Of a DNA stretch of 64,000 nucleotides, positions 63,183 through 64,000 are shown in pieces. Source of the DNA: Arenimonas sp. (GTDB taxonomy: Bacteria > Pseudomonadota > Gammaproteobacteria > Xanthomonadales > Xanthomonadaceae). Under the pieces are notes generated by a model. The model was given only the letters and a program-made list of their open reading frames with translations, was not told where the DNA came from and did not search any database. The first letter of the stretch is position 1; the number at the start of each line of letters is the position of its first letter. The stretch is taken from assembly GCF_022842045.1 (NCBI RefSeq), contig NZ_JALHQI010000004.1, forward strand, positions 16,792-80,791, written 5' to 3'. A program made the position numbers and the translations under genes.

Positions 63183-63188
63183 TAGAAT
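63183..63188 (+). promoter_or_regulatory. Putative -10 box of the DUF1631 gene
   Basis: TAGAAT lies 29 bases before the ATG at 63218. A weak TTCACACGGAG leader with a possible Shine-Dalgarno CGGAG follows. The -35 is not clear. Confidence 0.45.
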
Positions 63189-63217
63189 CGCGCTGGGGAA
63201 TTCACACGGAGCGCCGC

Positions 63218-64000
63218 ATGCCCGCATCGGCCATACCTCCGCACGCGTCCGCACCGACGCTTGCGACGCGGCCATTGCCTGATCGAGTCCGCGGGCTGTT
63301 GGGCGGCATCCTCGAGTATTCCTCCGACGAGATCGAGCGCACGCTGGTCTCGACGCTCAACGAATTCGAGCAGCAGCTCTTCAAGTTCGCCGAACAGGCG
63401 CGCAGCAACATGGTCCAGACCCGCTGGCTCGAAGCCCAGCGCCTGGTCAAGCGCACCCGCCCCGACCTGGTGCCGCGCTTCCTGATCGCGCTCGAGGCCG
63501 AGCTGGCCTGCATCAAGGATCCGCCGGGGGCGAAATCCATCACCGGCGGCTTCCGGCTGACCCGTGACGAGCTGTCCCTGGTCGAGAACCTCGACATGGA
63601 CGAAGCCACCGTCCTGGCCGAGATCGCCAGCCGGGCCGAGGTCCGCAACAGCCTGCCGCTGTACCTGCTGGGCCAGCGCTTCGGCGTGCTGGCCGGCAAG
63701 CCGGCCTTCGACGCCGAGAACGTGCCGATCGGCCCGCAGGCGCTGTGCCGCATGCTGCGCCAGGCCGCCGACTGCCTCGAGCTCGCGGGCGAGCACCGCA
63801 GCCTGCTGTTCCGGACCTTCGAACGGCACCTGATGCCGCTCTACGGCGGCTTCATCGAATCGGTGAACACCTACCTCTCTCGCAACGGGGTGCTGCCGAA
63901 CCTGCATTACGTGCCGGTGCGCGCGCGCCCGGCCAGCGGCCCGTCCGCCAAGGCCCGGCCGGCCGGCGACGGCGCGGCCACCGGCACCGCGGGTGCCGGC
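63218..64000 (+). CDS. DUF1631-family protein (3' part outside the window)
   Basis: At least 261 residues are visible, open to the window edge. The N-terminal part VRGLLGGILEYSSDEIERTLVSTLNEFEQQLFKFAEQARSN is the family start, known from large (usually over 700 residues) uncharacterised proteins of xanthomonads. The family has no assigned role; it may be cytoplasmic and is helical, with a proline/alanine-rich linker beginning near residue 235 (RPASGPSAKARPAG). No membrane segment is seen. The rest is missing only because the window ends. Confidence 0.8.
   Translation, partial: MPASAIPPHASAPTLATRPLPDRVRGLLGGILEYSSDEIERTLVSTLNEFEQQLFKFAEQARSNMVQTRWLEAQRLVKRTRPDLVPRFLIALEAELACIKDPPGAKSITGGFRLTRDELSLVENLDMDEATVLAEIASRAEVRNSLPLYLLGQRFGVLAGKPAFDAENVPIGPQALCRMLRQAADCLELAGEHRSLLFRTFERHLMPLYGGFIESVNTYLSRNGVLPNLHYVPVRARPASGPSAKARPAGDGAATGTAGAG

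Overview
The window is a very GC-rich, gene-dense bacterial chromosome segment with short intergenic gaps. Gene content and order point to a gammaproteobacterium of the Xanthomonadaceae/Lysobacteraceae (Lysobacter, Luteimonas, Xanthomonas relatives): the glycolytic set fda-pyk-pgk-gap-tkt on one strand, followed by pilMNOPQ divergent from a class A penicillin-binding protein, then gltA, rpmE2, recG, ridA, spoT, rpoZ, gmk, yicC and rph. From memory this order is close to that of Xanthomonas; genus cannot be decided from the sequence. No phage, transposase, integrase, CRISPR array or rRNA was seen. There is one tRNA (Gly, anticodon CCC).

Layout. 1-3.2 kb: an OmpR-type two-component pair (kinase cut by the window edge), a RimK-type ligase with its retropepsin-like partner, and tRNA-Gly. 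3.3-12.6 kb: thiS-thiG-trmB, an SLC13 permease, a small Rieske protein, a FAH-family enzyme, mscL, two exported or membrane-associated metallopeptidases and a SpoU methylase. 12.7-17.1 kb: a tandem hairpin repeat, then an RND adaptor-permease pair. 17.4-24.7 kb: fructose-bisphosphate aldolase, pyruvate kinase, phosphoglycerate kinase and GAPDH, interrupted by a HAD phosphatase, a GNAT protein and a Sua5 factor. 24.8-28.3 kb: OmpW-like porin, S1/P1-type nuclease, acetyl-CoA hydrolase/transferase.

28.4-35.2 kb is the most unusual block. It has a persulfide-dioxygenase-like metallo-hydrolase, and then a minus-strand operon (DUF2892 membrane protein, RND adaptor, RND permease, two-zinc-motif thioredoxin) divergent from a rhodanese and an ArsR-family repressor that carries the two cysteines typical of BigR/SqrR sulfide sensors. 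The divergent promoter region contains a strong sigma70-like promoter whose spacer is an AT-rich dyad, a plausible repressor operator. I read the block as a reactive-sulfur-responsive module that includes an efflux pump.

35.2-49.6 kb: transketolase, a dicarboxylate symporter, a cNMP-binding/EAL phosphodiesterase, the type IV pilus alignment/secretin operon, penicillin-binding protein 1A and citrate synthase. 49.8-60.6 kb: ribosomal protein L31 type B, nucleoside hydrolase, recG, ridA, spoT, rpoZ, gmk, yicC, then rph-rdgB-hemW on the other strand. 60.6-64 kb: an intergenic repeat, a CPXCG protein, a cobalamin riboswitch controlling a BtuB-type TonB receptor, and the start of a DUF1631 protein cut by the window edge.

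Non-coding features of interest are GT(A/G)GGAG-headed REP-like inverted pairs, a two-copy 112-bp hairpin repeat with apparent covariation, several genes whose -10 box sits 5-8 nt from the start codon (likely leaderless messages), an FNR/CRP-like box before ompW, and a structured transcribed region after rimK that could be a small RNA.
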